Shown one piece after another: positions 20,001-28,607 of a DNA stretch of 64,000 nt. The number at the start of each line of letters is the position of its first letter. The stretch's first letter is position 1. This DNA comes from Victivallales bacterium (GTDB lineage Bacteria > Verrucomicrobiota > Lentisphaeria > Victivallales > GWF2-38-69), in the NCBI GenBank assembly GCA_021733985.1, contig JAIPJT010000002.1, positions 50,468 to 114,467 on the forward strand, in the 5' to 3' direction. The notes beneath the pieces are model-generated. The model saw only the letters and a list, made by a program, of their open reading frames with translations. It had not been told where the DNA came from and did not search any database. The position numbers and the translations under genes are program-made.

Positions 20001-20341
20001 TTTTCTTTAAAATCAGTTCTGGATATTCTATAAAGAGAACTGATATATTCTTTTTCATTTTCAGGGAAATAGTGATTCATGTCTCCGATTTCGGAGATTT
20101 TTAAAATGCGTTTATTTATATTTAACAGTTTACTCCAAATGTTAAAATCAAAAACAAGGTTTTCAGCATAATTGATGTCAGGCAGAATAAATATTACAGG
20201 CCTTGAAAAATCTAAAGGTAACTGTAAAAGAGATGGTACAAGGACTTTCTTGTCAACATCTTTTACAGCTATTGAATCAGCTTTTCTCTGGTTAAAGATT
20301 GAATTGATTAAATTTTTGAGCTTTTTTAAGTCATTTTTCAT
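17081..20341 (-). CDS. mfd: Transcription-repair coupling factor
   Basis: 1086 aa. Mfd pushes stalled RNA polymerase off DNA lesions and recruits UvrA. Domain order is standard: UvrB-like N-terminal part with SRRGGIVDVF, a CarD/RID RNA polymerase-binding domain (DYVVHITYGIGIFRGIKE), the RecG-like translocase with Walker A GDAGYGKTE, DEEQ box (IIDEEQRFGVEHKE), LSATPIPRTLY, the RecG-type RQ/TRG segment, and a C-terminal UvrA-binding domain. Slightly shorter than E. coli Mfd (1148 aa). It is alone between intergenic regions, with no partner repair gene nearby. Confidence 0.96.
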   Translation of the reverse strand: MKNDLKKLKNLINSIFNQRKADSIAVKDVDKKVLVPSLLQLPLDFSRPVIFILPDINYAENLVFDFNIWSKLLNINKRILKISEIGDMNHYFPENEKEYISSLYRISRTDFKENNLFSVTAAGCFTPLISPEIFHETYFKLRKGEKIEFHKLLNKLTELDYDNEFETSEPFQFSRRGGIVDVFSPLQEYPARIEFWGDEIDNIRYYSPSSQKTVKIIDSYTLTGRNIIQDTASSYTLLDYFPDEPQKIFIYPEQCRENLKIYSNSGIEKNFVSLINKAYKSNSSYFIFDPFESASCDPKNIERPIVNQLPLDPAGILKDEINFSNRTHCVQARIEQIKQWLNFNYNVFFTTRNDKGIDFLKNWLKENQLSDEKNIYIIKTDFSAGFVLPDNGTVLVTEKELLCFPIKKRTSPTTKMSLYSDSIPESKSSDFRLGDYVVHITYGIGIFRGIKEIKTQNCIKEVIEIEYDNEMKLFVPVWQANLVSRYIGSRKTMPKLSKLGSTRWTKDKAAALRGAKYMATELLQIQAMRSSCEGIKFSEDAIEQEFFEASFPFNETVDQLKANEDVKADMIKKKPMDRLICGDAGYGKTEIAMRAAFRAVMCGRQIAVLVPTTILAQQHYYNFLERFAEFPVNIEMLSRFKTKKEQQEIINKLHTESLDIIIGTHRIIQNDIKLSNLGLLIIDEEQRFGVEHKEKLKKLRATVDVLTLSATPIPRTLYLAMSGIRDLSTIITAPVERHPVQTMVCQFDNKIIKNAINREKRRGGQVFFLHNRVKTIERRYSRLKEEFPEVSFSIAHGQMPENELEEVMERFIMGKTDVLICTTIIESGVDIPNANTIIVERSDRFGLAELYQLRGRVGRWTRQAYAYLLLPEHNIITGKARERLSAVRKYTQLGAGFKLAVKDLEIRGTGNILGSKQSGHINSVGFDLYCQLLKNAVNSLKGKKEINFIPSVDISLDFLEFGTHVNKNKLSACFTDDYIPSEILRIDLYRKLSSAASVSEIESIREEIIDRFGKLNKNAENFLTVMEIKLRLALAGYNSLSFHNDHLFIEGNGGNIFKVNGKIPKLKAGSSREKLLSILKYSRKIC

Positions 20342-20466
20342 TTGAAGAATGCTAAATATTATTTATATTTATAATTTTGTTTGATTTTAATGTAGATTTT
20401 TCTACTTCATTATAATATAATTGTAAAAACAAAATTTAACAAATAACCAGGAAATGTTAAAAACCT

Positions 20467-21561
20467 ATGACTGAAAAAAAGGAACAAACGGAAAACAATA
20501 ACAAAAGGGATTTTAAAGGCCTGGAGGATGTTGTAGGTGAGATCAGCGAAAACCAAAATTCAGGTTCAGATAAGAAGTCCGGCTCAGAAGAGCAGAGCAT
20601 CAGTCAGGATAAGAGAATAAAGCAGGGTATGATACGCAAAAAAAATACTTTAAACAGGCTGAAAAATAAAACAGCCAAAACAGATAATAAGCTAAAACAG
20701 GGTATGGATGACCTAAGTGCATTAGGTAAAAACGATACAATGAAAGTTTATATGCAGGATATAGGAAAAATATCCCTTGTAAATAAAAGTGAAGAAATCG
20801 AACTGGCTGATGATATCCACGGGGAAGACGAGGACGCTAAGGAAAGAGCTAGAGCGGTTTTAATAAAAGCAAACCTGAGACTGGTTGTTAAAATCGCACA
20901 CGATTTTAAAGGGCTGGGACTGCCGCTTCTTGACCTTATTTCTGAAGGTAATATCGGGCTTATGAGGGCTGTGGAAAAATTTGATCCGAAAAAAGGAGCA
21001 AAATTCAGTTCTTATGCTGCATGGTGGATTAAACAGTCTATGCGCAGGGCTCTTGCTAATCAAAGCAGAACAATAAGGATTCCTGTACAATCAGCTGGGA
21101 AAATTAATAAAATTAAATCAATGCGGCTGAAACTTGCAGAAGAGCTTGGCAGAGAACCTACAGATGCTGAGATAGCTGAAAGACTTGAGTTTAGTAAACG
21201 TACTGTTTCCGGATTAAGATTGGCGGACCTCAGGACTTTTTCTCTGCATGACCCTATTCAACAGGGGGAAGAAGGTGAGTTTCAGGATATTATCCCTGAT
21301 AATGCTGCACAGACCCCTGAAAGAATCCTTGGTGATTTTGAGTCTATCAAACGACTTCAGCACTTAATTAAAGAACTGGATGAAAGAGAGAAAAGAATTC
21401 TTAAAATGCGTTTCGGGCTTGAAGGTGAAAGGCCGAAAACATTGGAAGAGGTCAGTCAGGAAATCGGAAGAACACGGGAAAGAGTCCGGCAGATTCAAAA
21501 TCAGGCTTTACAGCGGCTAAAAAGTATGCTTTTTGATGAAGCGGGATTTGCACAAGAATAA
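20467..21561 (+). CDS. RNA polymerase sigma factor, sigma-70 group 1/2
   Basis: 364 aa. A Lys/Gln-rich N-terminal 90 residues, then region 1.2 ([16 protein letters not shown]), region 2 with [17 protein letters not shown] and the [11 protein letters not shown] segment, region 3, and region 4 with the [22 protein letters not shown] helix-turn-helix. It lacks the long non-conserved insertion of a classical RpoD, so it is either a compact housekeeping factor or a group 2 factor (RpoS/SigA-like). Located just before rpsU, which resembles the rpsU-rpoD linkage seen in many bacteria. Confidence 0.88.
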   Translation: MTEKKEQTENNNKRDFKGLEDVVGEISENQNSGSDKKSGSEEQSISQDKRIKQGMIRKKNTLNRLKNKTAKTDNKLKQGMDDLSALGKNDTMKVYMQDIGKISLVNKSEEIELADDIHGEDEDAKERARAVLIKANLRLVVKIAHDFKGLGLPLLDLISEGNIGLMRAVEKFDPKKGAKFSSYAAWWIKQSMRRALANQSRTIRIPVQSAGKINKIKSMRLKLAEELGREPTDAEIAERLEFSKRTVSGLRLADLRTFSLHDPIQQGEEGEFQDIIPDNAAQTPERILGDFESIKRLQHLIKELDEREKRILKMRFGLEGERPKTLEEVSQEIGRTRERVRQIQNQALQRLKSMLFDEAGFAQE

Positions 21562-21619
21562 AATTGAGTTATCTTAAGTAACTTTATTAGGATAATATAA
21601 TTTAGGAGTTAAAAGGAAT

Positions 21620-21787
21620 ATGACAGAAGTAAAAATTAAAAAAGGTGAGCCGGTAGATAGAGCACTGCGCAGATTAAAAAAGAAACTTGACAAAGAAGGA
21701 ACACTGAAAGAGCTTCGCAACAGGCGCCATTATGAAAAACCAAGCGAAGAAAAACGCAGATTAGCCAAATCATCAAGGCGTCGCTAG
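21620..21787 (+). CDS. rpsU: Small ribosomal subunit protein bS21
   Basis: 55 aa, translation begins MTEVKIKKGEPVDRALRRLK and ends KRRLAKSSRRR; basic throughout, with the bS21 pattern of EPVDRALRRLKKK, LRNRRHYEKPSEEKRR. bS21 helps 30S initiation on mRNAs. The start has an AAAAGG site, and the gene follows the sigma factor by 58 bases and ends in a clear terminator at 21825-21851. Confidence 0.95.
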   Translation: MTEVKIKKGEPVDRALRRLKKKLDKEGTLKELRNRRHYEKPSEEKRRLAKSSRRR

Positions 21788-21824
21788 TTTATTAAAATTT
21801 GCAATTGCTGAATGAATTTTTCTG

Positions 21825-21851
21825 GCCTGTTCTTTAAAGAACAGGCTTTTT
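21825..21851 (+). terminator. Rho-independent terminator after rpsU
   Basis: GCCTGTTCTTT directly followed by its complement AAAGAACAGGC, then TTTTT. Perfect 11-bp palindrome with a U tract. Confidence 0.88.
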
Positions 21852-21899
21852 GTTAACAGTTTCAAAATGCTGCTGTAAATAAATTTGTAGGAGGTAAAA

Positions 21900-23126
21900 A
21901 TGAAAAGGACAGTAATTCTTCTAATGGATTCTTTCGGGGTAGGCAGTTCTGCTGACTCAATTAAGTACGGTGATGACGGTTCGAATACTCTTGGGCATAT
22001 TGTCGAGGAGTGTGCCGCTGACAAATGTAATGATGGCAGCAGAAATGGTCCTTTGACATTGCCTAATTTAGCTAAATATGGACTGGAAAAAATCGCTGAA
22101 GAAAGTAAGGGAATAAAGCTGAAACACACACTCGGGTATAATGGCAGCATAAAAGGTGCCTATGGTTTTGCTGTAGAACGCAGCAAAGGAAAAGATACTC
22201 CGAGCGGTCATTGGGAGATTGCCGGTGTACCTGTTATGTTTGAATGGAGGTATTTCCCGAAAACTGTTCCCTGTTTCCCTGAAAAACTAATTAATGACTT
22301 TATAAAAGAATGCGGACTACCGGGTATTTTGGGAAACAAACATGCTTCAGGAACTGTTATAATTAATGAACTTGGTGATGAACATCTAAAAACCGGAAAG
22401 CCTATAGTTTATACTTCCGCGGACAGTGTCTTTCAAATAGCTGCACATGAAGAATATTTTGGGCTGGACAGATTAAATGAAATATGTGAAAAAGCAAGAA
22501 AACTTGTCGATGATTATAATATAGGCAGAGTAATAGCAAGGCCTTTTGTAGGAAAAGGTAATGGAAATTATGTGAGGACAAATAACCGGCATGACTTATC
22601 TGTATCGCCTCCGGAACCCACTTTGCTCGATTTTTTAAAACAGGCCGGGGGAGAGGTTATTTCCATAGGCAAAATTGCAGATATCTTTGCAGAGAATGGT
22701 ATTACAAAAAAAATTAAGGCCGGCGGGATTGACGGGTTATTTGATTCAACATTAAATGAATTGGAAAATGCCGGAGATAACACTTTAATTTTTACAAACT
22801 TTGTTGATTTTGATGCTTCTTATGGGCATAGAAGAAATGTCTGCGGATATGCCGAGGCTCTTGAATATTTTGACAGTCGCCTGCCGGATTTGGAAAAGCT
22901 GCTTCAGCCCGGAGATATGATAGTTATTACTGCTGACCACGGTTGTGATCCGACATGGCAGGGTACTGATCATACAAGAGAGCATATTCCGGTAATATTT
23001 TTCGGCCCGGATATTAAGAATGTAAATATAGGCAGAAGAAATACCTTTTCAGACATTGGACAGACAATAGCTTCGCATATGTGTCTGCCTGAGTTAAAAA
23101 ACGGCGAGGTCTGTAACATATTTTAA
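21900..23126 (+). CDS. deoB: Phosphopentomutase
   Basis: 408 aa alkaline-phosphatase-superfamily enzyme that interconverts (deoxy)ribose 1- and 5-phosphate in nucleoside salvage. Seen: [18 protein letters not shown] with metal Asp, GNTLGHI-like [10 protein letters not shown], the [10 protein letters not shown] motif with the phospho-acceptor Thr, and [20 protein letters not shown] with metal ligands. AGGAGG site 8 bases before the ATG. Stands alone after the rpsU terminator. Confidence 0.96.
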   Translation: MKRTVILLMDSFGVGSSADSIKYGDDGSNTLGHIVEECAADKCNDGSRNGPLTLPNLAKYGLEKIAEESKGIKLKHTLGYNGSIKGAYGFAVERSKGKDTPSGHWEIAGVPVMFEWRYFPKTVPCFPEKLINDFIKECGLPGILGNKHASGTVIINELGDEHLKTGKPIVYTSADSVFQIAAHEEYFGLDRLNEICEKARKLVDDYNIGRVIARPFVGKGNGNYVRTNNRHDLSVSPPEPTLLDFLKQAGGEVISIGKIADIFAENGITKKIKAGGIDGLFDSTLNELENAGDNTLIFTNFVDFDASYGHRRNVCGYAEALEYFDSRLPDLEKLLQPGDMIVITADHGCDPTWQGTDHTREHIPVIFFGPDIKNVNIGRRNTFSDIGQTIASHMCLPELKNGEVCNIF

Positions 23127-23640
23127 CTCTGAAGAAGAATGAAAAACTAAACTTTATAATATATACACCAATGTTGTTGAATTAAGGATTAAGCATTCGG
23201 AATCAAAGGACTGATTTCCCAAAATACAGAATGCGGGGGGTGGAGGATAATTCCATGCTTTTTAGAAAAATATCCATTCAGTGTCTATCTCTGGAAAATC
23301 ATTGAAATCAAATAATAACTGTGATAAAAATGTATTCATTGAATTTTACCTTTCTTTTGTACCTGATTTCTGAATATATTATACAAAATTGGCATTGATG
23401 TACGTACTAAGATTGATTTTTATTTGTTCATGCTGTCTGTATAGCGTGGCGGGATTCTCGAAAAATCAATTGTTTAAGTATGAATGTTAGGGCTTGTCCC
23501 AATAGAGTAGAGAAAGATATGCTATATTATTATCAGCCATTACGGGATAACAGCCCTGTGATGTATGATTATAAAAAAATGCATAATTTGGGTTAAAATC
23601 TTAGCTTGTTTTCGAACAGGCCTTAAATAAATTTCAAATG
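23127..23640. other. Non-coding gap with one arm of an inverted repeat pair
   Basis: 514 bases with no gene I can support on either strand. The stretch 23401-23470 is about 75% identical, in reverse orientation, to 29935-29995 (shared blocks CGCCACGCTATACAG and AAATAAAAAT-AATC). This suggests decayed copies of one mobile element or its ends. Confidence 0.5.
23401..23470 (-). repeat. Dispersed repeat pair, arm A
   Basis: Reverse complement reads ATTGATTTTTCGAGAATCCC, then GCCACGCTATACAG and AAATAAAAATCAATC, matching 29935-29995 in the same blocks. No coding capacity. Confidence 0.5.
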
Positions 23641-25422
23641 TTAATCATTTTCTTCCCATTGCTGAGGGATGAACGTCTGTCTTTTTTTGTAACCCTTTTT
23701 ATTAAAATAATCATAAAGACTGAATATATCCCAGCTATCCCTTCTTGAGCCATCCAGGTTACCCTGAATTTCTTCTTTATTGGATTTATCATAGTTTTTT
23801 ATAGTGTCTATAGACTCTTGAGTGACTTTTTCTGATACTGTGGTATTTGCAATAATTTTTGGGGTAATAATTATTATAAGTTCTGTCTGTTCAGTGACTT
23901 CCTGATAACTTGTGAAAAGCCAGCCTAACATTGGTATATCACCGAGGAAGGGTACCTGATATTTTGCTGTTGTTTTTAGATCTTTAAGCAGGCCGCCCAG
24001 AATCAGAGAGTGATTGTCTTTTACAGTTGAAGTGTTTTCTGTGATTCTCTGCCCGATTACAGGATAATTAGTAAAACTTCCTACATCAATTCTTTCAACT
24101 ATAGAAGTTATTGACATTTTAAAATCAAGCGTAACATCGTTTTTTGAATTAATTCGAGGAGTAATATTTACTTTTACTCCGATCCTTTTCCAGTCGACTG
24201 TTGTTTCCGAAGTAGGAAGGTTTGATGATGAAGTTCCCATATTTGTCTGTGCCTGTTCTATAGGTTCCTGGCTGCCTACATTTATTTCAGCTTTCTGGTT
24301 TTCAGAGGTTAATAGTCTTGGTTGATTTAATATCTTTATATTTGAAACATATTGGCTTGCTTCTATATCAGCAAGAAACTGTTGGTTGTTGTAAATTGCT
24401 CCCAAATAGGGATTGGAGATATTATCAAATTTAGGCTTTGGAACCCAGTAGTTAGGATTTTTATCCGTTCCCATATTGGTTTTCCATTTTGTTGCATTTT
24501 GTCCCATCCCTCCTGTTAAGGCTCCTATATTTGTATCGAAAGCTACTCCGAATCCGAATTTATCTGAATAGGTAATCTCAATTATTTTAATATTTAACAG
24601 TACCTGTTTACGGCGCAGGTCAAGTTTATCAATTGCTTTTTTAATTTCCATCTGTTTGGATTTCGGGGCAAGAACAACCACACAATTGGCATCGTCAAGT
24701 GAATTAATCATAATCCGTTGTGTTTTTCCACCGGCTCTGAAGCTCATTTTGTATATTTCGGAAAGGCTTTTAGCTACATTTTCTGCCTTAAGGTAGTCGA
24801 TTTGGTATACTCTAACTTCAGAAGTAGATTTTTGATAAATCTGCATATATTTACCTGATATATGATATGACAGGCCTCTGGAATCTAACAGCGCTTTAAA
24901 AACTTTCATAAGCCTTTTCAATGTAAGTTTTTTAGGAGTTTTTATCGTTAATTTTCCCTGAAGCTGATTTTCTCCGATCAGTAGTTTTTTGTTCAGCCTC
25001 GCTACAAACCTTGCAAATTCCGATAAAGAAATATTAGGAAAGTCAAATGTGATATTAGGCTTTTTCTTTATATGATTTTTTTTCTCATCATCACTTTTTC
25101 TTTTTTTATATTTTCCGAAAGGCTTTGACTTTTTATTGTCTACTACTTTAACGGTAACCTCTCTGGATATATCATTAAGATAATTATCGATATCATTTTT
25201 TATTAGAACCGGAATTTTATTTAAAATCAGTTCATTAATTGTGGAGTATATCTGAGGATAATTTTTATCAGAGTCTATGAAGGAGTTTATCTTGTCTGAG
25301 CGAAGTGGATTATCGGATGAATTACCTGCAAATGATACAGGGATATTCTGGCCAATAAAAAACATTAATATGAATAGAAATAAATGTAAAAGTTTATTTT
25401 TAGTATATGGCATTAAATACAT
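23641..25422 (-). CDS. Secretin (GspD/PilQ-type outer-membrane pore), orphan
   Basis: 593 aa. A hydrophobic signal segment (residues 9-32) leads into a Lys-rich spacer, then an N0/STN-like domain (ITFDFPNISLSEFARFVARL), an N1-type domain (VRVYQIDYLKAENVAKSLSE), and the C-terminal secretin domain with NQPRLLTSENQKAEINVGSQ, GVKVNITPRI, LILGGLLKD, VPFLGDIPMLGWLF and ELIIIITPKII. Secretins form outer-membrane rings for type II secretion or type IV pili. No other secretion or pilus gene is nearby, so it is either partnered elsewhere or displaced. The ATG at 25422 or the one at 25413 could be used. Confidence 0.88.
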   Translation of the reverse strand: MYLMPYTKNKLLHLFLFILMFFIGQNIPVSFAGNSSDNPLRSDKINSFIDSDKNYPQIYSTINELILNKIPVLIKNDIDNYLNDISREVTVKVVDNKKSKPFGKYKKRKSDDEKKNHIKKKPNITFDFPNISLSEFARFVARLNKKLLIGENQLQGKLTIKTPKKLTLKRLMKVFKALLDSRGLSYHISGKYMQIYQKSTSEVRVYQIDYLKAENVAKSLSEIYKMSFRAGGKTQRIMINSLDDANCVVVLAPKSKQMEIKKAIDKLDLRRKQVLLNIKIIEITYSDKFGFGVAFDTNIGALTGGMGQNATKWKTNMGTDKNPNYWVPKPKFDNISNPYLGAIYNNQQFLADIEASQYVSNIKILNQPRLLTSENQKAEINVGSQEPIEQAQTNMGTSSSNLPTSETTVDWKRIGVKVNITPRINSKNDVTLDFKMSITSIVERIDVGSFTNYPVIGQRITENTSTVKDNHSLILGGLLKDLKTTAKYQVPFLGDIPMLGWLFTSYQEVTEQTELIIIITPKIIANTTVSEKVTQESIDTIKNYDKSNKEEIQGNLDGSRRDSWDIFSLYDYFNKKGYKKRQTFIPQQWEEND

Positions 25423-25847
25423 TGATTAATAATTATTAACATAAAAATATACAGATTAATTTAATAAAAACCTGCTGGATTTTCTACGGGTTTTATTAAT
25501 ATAATTAATTAGATGTTGCATGAAACCTTTTTCGTGTAACATCTCCCCTGAAACAAAAATTACTATACAGTAAAATATTGCATTAAATCGTATAATTTTA
25601 TTATACATTTGACAATAATGCTGTATTGCGGCGCGCTCGGAGATCGCGCCCTACCGTTTTGTTTCAGAAAAGATTAAACTTTGTCGAACAAAGAGCAACG
25701 CTAATTATACTAATAAAAAATAGAGACTTATACATATAATACAATTGCTGAGATAAATAATTTTTTAATAATATATAATTTTAAAAATAATTGCGGGTTA
25801 TTTAAACAGATGTTGTACGAAAAGGTTTCATACACTTCAGGCTGTTA
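25423..25847. other. Gap holding MITE copy 2 and flanking inverted repeats
   Basis: 425 bases without a gene. A near-perfect hairpin at 25511-25544 (AGATGTTGCATGAAA ... TTTCGTGTAACATCT) precedes MITE copy 2, and a reverse-oriented partner AGATGTTGTACGAAAAGG at 25809-25826 followed by TTTCATAC closes it, so the MITE is framed by inverted repeats about 27 bases long. Confidence 0.6.
25548..25710 (+). mobile_element. MITE-like element, copy 2 (shortest interior)
   Basis: Inverted repeats CTGAAACAAAA (25548-25558) and TTTTGTTTCAG (25657-25667). About 90% identical to copy 1 outside the hairpin tip. Here the GC-rich hairpin is GGCGCGCTCGGAGATCGCGCC with no extra segment, so this is the simplest form. 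Homology continues past the right repeat to the GCAACGCTAATTA motif. Confidence 0.75.
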
Positions 25848-26750
25848 TTATGACCTGGGATGGAACTGATTAAATATTGATTTTAGCCGGCTGTTTTCAA
25901 TATGAGTATAAATCTGTGTAGTGCTGATGTCTGAATGTCCCAGCATTTCCTGAATGATCCTGAGGTCGGCGCCATTAGCTAAAAGATGACTGGCAAATGA
26001 ATGTCTTATAGTATGCGGATGAATATTTTTTTTAATACCGGCCATTTTACCGGCAAGTTTAACTATATCCCATACCCTTTTCCTGGTTAATTTATTTCCG
26101 TTGTTCGAAAGAAAAACAAAAGGGCTTTCTGTTTCATATTTAAGGAGCAGAGGACGGATTTTATCAGTATAGCGTTTTAAAATCCTCTGCGCAGGAATAC
26201 CGAGCGGAACAATCCTTTCCTTTTCTCCCTTGCCGTATATTCTTATAATTGCCTCATCGTATTTTATATTATTAAGTTTAAGGTCCACGGTTTCCGAGAC
26301 GCGGAGACCGCAGGAATACATAATCTCAAGAATTGTTCTGTTCCTGGTAATAAGAGGGTCTCTTGATTTATTTGAAAATGCATTTAAAAGTAAGTCAACT
26401 TCGTCTATGGATAAAAACTCCGGAAGAAGACGCCACAGTTTCGGAGAAATCATTATATCTGTAATATCATAAGTGATTAATTTTTCTTGGTAGAGGTATT
26501 TGAAAAATATTTTTATAGAAACTAAGCGCCTTGCAAGTGAGGATGACTCAAGTCCATTCTCAGAACTTTCTTCAAGGAAATCGAGAATATCATCTCTTTT
26601 TATACTGTTGAAATTTTCGTTTTTTTCTTTTTTTAAGAATTCAATAAAAAAATTGATGTCGGAAATATAAGAAGAAACTGTGTTTTCACTGAGACCTTTT
26701 TCCATAAGTAGATAACCGGAAAACTGTTTCAGGATGCTTGGAATATTCAT
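25848..26750 (-). CDS. xerD: Tyrosine recombinase XerC/XerD type
   Basis: 300 aa, full length for Xer recombinases that resolve chromosome dimers at dif. N-terminal SAM-like DNA-binding domain (1-90), catalytic domain with Arg in SCGLRVSETVDL, Lys in GKGEKERIVPLG, HTIRHSFASHLL (His-x-x-Arg), LGHSD, and the nucleophile Tyr in TTQIYTHI. All catalytic residues are present. XerD is favoured over XerC by the RIIQEMLGHSDISTTQIYTH style, but this is not certain. MITE copy 2 lies directly downstream. Whether it acts at dif or on the local elements is unknown. Confidence 0.88.
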   Translation of the reverse strand: MNIPSILKQFSGYLLMEKGLSENTVSSYISDINFFIEFLKKEKNENFNSIKRDDILDFLEESSENGLESSSLARRLVSIKIFFKYLYQEKLITYDITDIMISPKLWRLLPEFLSIDEVDLLLNAFSNKSRDPLITRNRTILEIMYSCGLRVSETVDLKLNNIKYDEAIIRIYGKGEKERIVPLGIPAQRILKRYTDKIRPLLLKYETESPFVFLSNNGNKLTRKRVWDIVKLAGKMAGIKKNIHPHTIRHSFASHLLANGADLRIIQEMLGHSDISTTQIYTHIENSRLKSIFNQFHPRS

Positions 26751-26774
26751 ATTATTAACGATATCCTGTTAAAT

Positions 26775-27848
26775 TTAATTTTTTCTGATAACTAAATAAC
26801 GGCTGAGTTCTAACAATAGTTTTTTGTAATTGCTGTCGGGGAAATCGGAGAGACAATTTTCAGCCTGTTGATGAAGAGTTTTTATTTGTTCGAGTGTAAT
26901 TTTTTCAGCGCCGGATTTTCTAACAAGATTTTTTATAATTTCCATATCTTCAACTGAAATTTTCTCTCTTCCAAGATAGGAACTAAGCAGTTCTCTTTCG
27001 GCTGACTCCAGTTTTTCAAGTGCCATGAGCATAAGGGTTGTTGGTTTTGACGCTTTGATGTCACTGCCGACTGACTTTCCTAATTTATCAGTATCGGAAA
27101 AAATACCAAGCCAATCATCTTTCAACTGGAAGGCTATGCCCAGTGATGAGGCAAAACCTGAAAGTTTTTTTATTCGGTGATCAGAATTATCAGCTGTATT
27201 TAAGGCTATTTTAGCTCCTGCTTTAACGCAGAAAGTAAGCAGAGCACCGGTTTTAAGGTAAATCATTTCTTTAACTTCCTCCGGCGTCACGTTGTTAATT
27301 GTTCTGTAGGACATTTCTACATCTATTGCTTCTCCACTGATAAGTTCTCTGGAAACTGTTTCCGCAAGGTCTCTGCATAATGACAAAGTTACATCAGGTG
27401 ATACACCATTTTCTGTTGATTTCAACAAAAGAGTTAAAGCCCAGGACTGTTGGAGATCGCCTGCTAAAAGTGCAAAATCAACACCAAACTTTTTTGATCC
27501 TGAAGTGTCAAGGGAAAAGGTTTCCGCGGCATAATTTTTCAGGTTAATATGAGTAGAAGGATTACCGCGTCTTAAATCATCATTGTCAATGATATCATCA
27601 TGTACGAGGGTCCAGTTATGATATATCTCAGCCGCTGCAGCAGCATAATATGCCATTTCAATGTTGCCGTTAAGTAAACCGCAGCACCATAAAACCAATG
27701 CCGGGCGAAGCCTTTTTCCCGGGTTTGACGGATATTGCAAAACTGCTTCCCTCAATTGTAACGGAGAAATTTTTGTAGGGTAATCATCAGTTTGTATTAT
27801 TGCATCAATTCCATCTGATACTTTTTTTAACTCATTAAACAGTAACAT
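26775..27848 (-). CDS. Polyprenyl diphosphate synthase (trans-prenyltransferase)
   Basis: 357 aa, isoprenoid chain elongation from IPP and an allylic diphosphate. First Asp motif in LVHDDIIDNDDLRRG; second in FQLKDDWLGIFSD, where the usual DDxxD is DDWLG, a form seen in some short-chain synthases. The LRPALVLWCC segment matches the GKRLRP motif (PGKRLRP). The product length cannot be judged from this. It overlaps rex by one base and so is read with it, which would tie isoprenoid (perhaps quinone) supply to redox state. Confidence 0.85.
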   Translation of the reverse strand: MLLFNELKKVSDGIDAIIQTDDYPTKISPLQLREAVLQYPSNPGKRLRPALVLWCCGLLNGNIEMAYYAAAAAEIYHNWTLVHDDIIDNDDLRRGNPSTHINLKNYAAETFSLDTSGSKKFGVDFALLAGDLQQSWALTLLLKSTENGVSPDVTLSLCRDLAETVSRELISGEAIDVEMSYRTINNVTPEEVKEMIYLKTGALLTFCVKAGAKIALNTADNSDHRIKKLSGFASSLGIAFQLKDDWLGIFSDTDKLGKSVGSDIKASKPTTLMLMALEKLESAERELLSSYLGREKISVEDMEIIKNLVRKSGAEKITLEQIKTLHQQAENCLSDFPDSNYKKLLLELSRYLVIRKN

Positions 27849-28495
27849 TATTTTCCTAATCTGGAATATTCATTTGCAAAATAAGCAACTTTTTCTATTT
27901 CCATTGTTATATCTATTCGCTCGACAAAAACATTATTAGGTACTCTTAATGTAGCGGGAGCAAAATTTAAAATACCTGTAACCCCTGCGCTGACGAGTTT
28001 ATCAGTAACTTTCTGGGCATATACTGACGGTACTGTGATAATTCCGAGCGTAATTCCTAATTCCTTTACCTTTGTTTTCATCTCAGATAATGGATAACAC
28101 TTGCAGCTTGCTATTACTTTACCTATTTTCTCTTCATCAATATCAAAAGCTGCTGCTACAGACGGGGTCGAGCGCTGATAATTAGAATAAGAAAGGATCG
28201 CTTTTCCTAAGTCGCCTACTCCTACCAGGGCTATCTGCCCGGCTTTGTCATTATCGAGTATTGAGTTTATGCTGTTTAAAAGGTAGTCTATACCGTAGCC
28301 CTGTTTTGGGTTCCCTCCTGAACAGCCTATAATCATTAAATCACGCCTGACCTGGGCAGGAGTGTTATTGGCTAATTCTGCTAACTGGTGTGAGTATATA
28401 TGACTTAATCTGTTGGATTTTAATTCAAGTAACTGGCGTCTGTAAATAGCCAGGCGCTCAATCGTTCTTGCAGGTATTTTTTCCTCTCTTTTCAT
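27848..28495 (-). CDS. rex: Redox-sensing transcriptional repressor Rex
   Basis: 215 aa. N-terminal winged helix (RTIERLAIYRRQLLEL, NTPAQVRRDLMIIG), Rossmann domain with GVGDLGKA and a C-terminal swap helix. Rex leaves its DNA site when NADH rises and controls fermentation, hydrogenase and respiratory genes. An inverted repeat resembling a Rex site lies upstream at 28519-28540, pointing to autoregulation. Its presence beside two NAD(H)-linked hydrogenases fits the role. Confidence 0.95.
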   Translation of the reverse strand: MKREEKIPARTIERLAIYRRQLLELKSNRLSHIYSHQLAELANNTPAQVRRDLMIIGCSGGNPKQGYGIDYLLNSINSILDNDKAGQIALVGVGDLGKAILSYSNYQRSTPSVAAAFDIDEEKIGKVIASCKCYPLSEMKTKVKELGITLGIITVPSVYAQKVTDKLVSAGVTGILNFAPATLRVPNNVFVERIDITMEIEKVAYFANEYSRLGK

Positions 28496-28518
28496 ATTAC
28501 TATTCTTTCGGGTATATA

Positions 28519-28540
28519 TAATGTAATCTTATTCACATTA
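28519..28540 (-). promoter_or_regulatory. rex: Candidate Rex operator in the rex promoter
   Basis: On the minus strand TAATGTGAATAAGATTACATTA, 22 bases, arms TAATGT/ACATTA perfect and inner bases partly symmetrical. The core TGTGAAT-N-ATTACA resembles the Rex consensus TTGTGAA-N4-TTCACAA with changes. It sits just upstream of a TATATA -10-like box, 24-45 bases before the rex ATG. Confidence 0.5.
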
Positions 28541-28607
28541 AAGTAGCATTATATAACAGTAGTATCAATGCAGGTATACACTTGTAGTTTAATTTTTTTT
28601 TCTGTAT

